Origin: XYA12-FULL-58-9 sp001798605
Lineage (GTDB): Bacteria; Myxococcota; XYA12-FULL-58-9
Assembly (NCBI GenBank): GCA_036736205.1
Contig: DAINMX010000307.1
Location: 1-6,483 of the forward strand
Reading direction: 5' to 3'
Length of the DNA stretch: 6,483 nt
Each line of letters opens with the position of its first letter. Within the stretch, counting starts at the first letter, position 1. The notes beneath the pieces are model-generated. The model saw only the letters and a list, made by a program, of their open reading frames with translations. It had not been told where the DNA came from and made no database searches. The translations under genes and the position numbers were made by a program. Below, piece after piece: positions 6,242 to 6,483 of the stretch.

Positions 6242-6333
6242 CCCCAAACCGTGCTTCGTTGATCGTTTGGACCGCGGGGGTCGTGGTGGGCGGTGCGACT
6301 ATTGGTTGGACGTTTGTGCTTCGCGTTGGATGA
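6232..6333 (+). pseudogene. Possible frameshifted C-terminal extension of the kinase (second membrane helix)
   Basis: The kinase frame stops at 6239-6241, within or just after a short hydrophobic stretch. In frame 1, 6232-6333 reads ENLAPNRAS and then LIVWTAGVVVGGATIGWTFV before LRVG and a TGA at 6331-6333. This is a full-length hydrophobic helix of the kind expected after the first kinase helix. One extra G in the GG at 6231-6232 would join the two frames as AWENLAPNRAS. The last 35 bases would overlap the convergent OmpA-family gene. GC-rich DNA easily gives Val/Gly-rich frames, so this is suggestive only. Confidence 0.35.
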
Positions 6334-6483
6334 CGATCTCGACCCGGCGGTTGTTGGCTCGGTTCTCGGCCGTCTTGTTGTCAACAATCGGACTGCCCGA
6401 TCCTTTTCCCACGGCAGAGATCTTCTCTGGTGCAACTCCTTGGGACACAAGATAGTCACGCACGGCGGTTGCGCGGTTGACCG
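6299..6483 (-). CDS. OmpA-family peptidoglycan-binding protein, C-terminus (partial)
   Basis: The minus strand is open from the window edge to TAG (plus-strand CTA at 6299-6301), giving 60 visible residues. These begin VNRATAVRDYLVSQGVAPEKI and continue SAVGKGSGSPIVDNKTAENRANNRRVEIVI, then a short polar tail, QREAQTSNQ. This is the diagnostic end of the OmpA/Pal/MotB domain: RAxxVxxYL, G(V)xxxKI, GxGxxxP, NxTxxxRxxNRRVEI. The Arg of NRA probably matches the conserved diaminopimelate-binding Arg. The domain anchors outer-membrane or lipoproteins to peptidoglycan. The N-terminus lies outside the window, so Pal, OmpA barrel or other architecture cannot be told apart. The gene is convergent with the kinase gene, 57 bases between stops. 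Confidence 0.9.
   Translation of the reverse strand, partial: VNRATAVRDYLVSQGVAPEKISAVGKGSGSPIVDNKTAENRANNRRVEIVIQREAQTSNQ

Noticed and set aside
6244..6270. CCAAAC/GTTTGG inverted repeat between the convergent genes as a bidirectional terminator
   Set aside because: It is a 6-bp stem with a 15-base loop and no T-tract on either side; probably chance.
6201..6455. A plus-strand 84-residue ORF after the kinase
   Set aside because: It is antisense to the clear OmpA domain and in a different frame from the kinase. Its Arg/Pro-rich product has no motif.

Overview
The window is GC-rich and almost fully coding, with short gaps, overlapping starts and strong G/C preference at third codon positions. 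It encodes two lipoproteins, a probable outer-membrane beta-barrel, an OmpA-type peptidoglycan-binding domain and a PknB-like Ser/Thr kinase. This points to a Gram-negative bacterium with many eukaryote-like kinases. A myxobacterial or other 'deltaproteobacterial' lineage fits best, but this is inferred from style and gene content, not from a marker gene.

Left block (1-3190, + strand). The window opens in the last 17 residues of a small protein that ends in Gly-Gly plus a purely hydrophobic tail. Next come a stand-alone C39-type papain-like cysteine peptidase lipoprotein (73-645) and, 22 bases on, an 840-residue protein (668-3190). The latter looks like a catalytically dead M1-aminopeptidase fold fused to a C-terminal beta-barrel. 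The first two resemble the PA2779/PA2778 gene pair of Pseudomonas. The third could be an outer-membrane partner. Together they look like a cell-envelope processing or export module with no assigned function.

Middle block (3191-5053, + strand). A 152-base gap holds an unlisted 39-codon ORF with a hydrophobic start (3210-3329). It is followed by a secreted double glycine-zipper protein (3343-3804), a lipoprotein with two Spy/CpxP-like halves (3837-4730), and a small Tyr/Trp-rich secreted protein with a His/Arg tail (4727-5053). The last two overlap by ATGA. This set suggests an envelope-stress or envelope-maintenance operon.

Right block (5054-6483). A Ser/Thr kinase (5075-6241) carries all core catalytic motifs but has an eroded response-regulator receiver domain at its N-terminus. 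Its reading frame stops partway through a membrane segment, and a second hydrophobic helix lies in another frame just downstream, so a recent frameshift is possible. The last 185 bases encode, on the minus strand and convergent with the kinase, the C-terminus of an OmpA-family protein that runs off the window.

No RNA gene, CRISPR array, insertion sequence or convincing terminator was seen. No gene-free stretch exceeds 300 bases.
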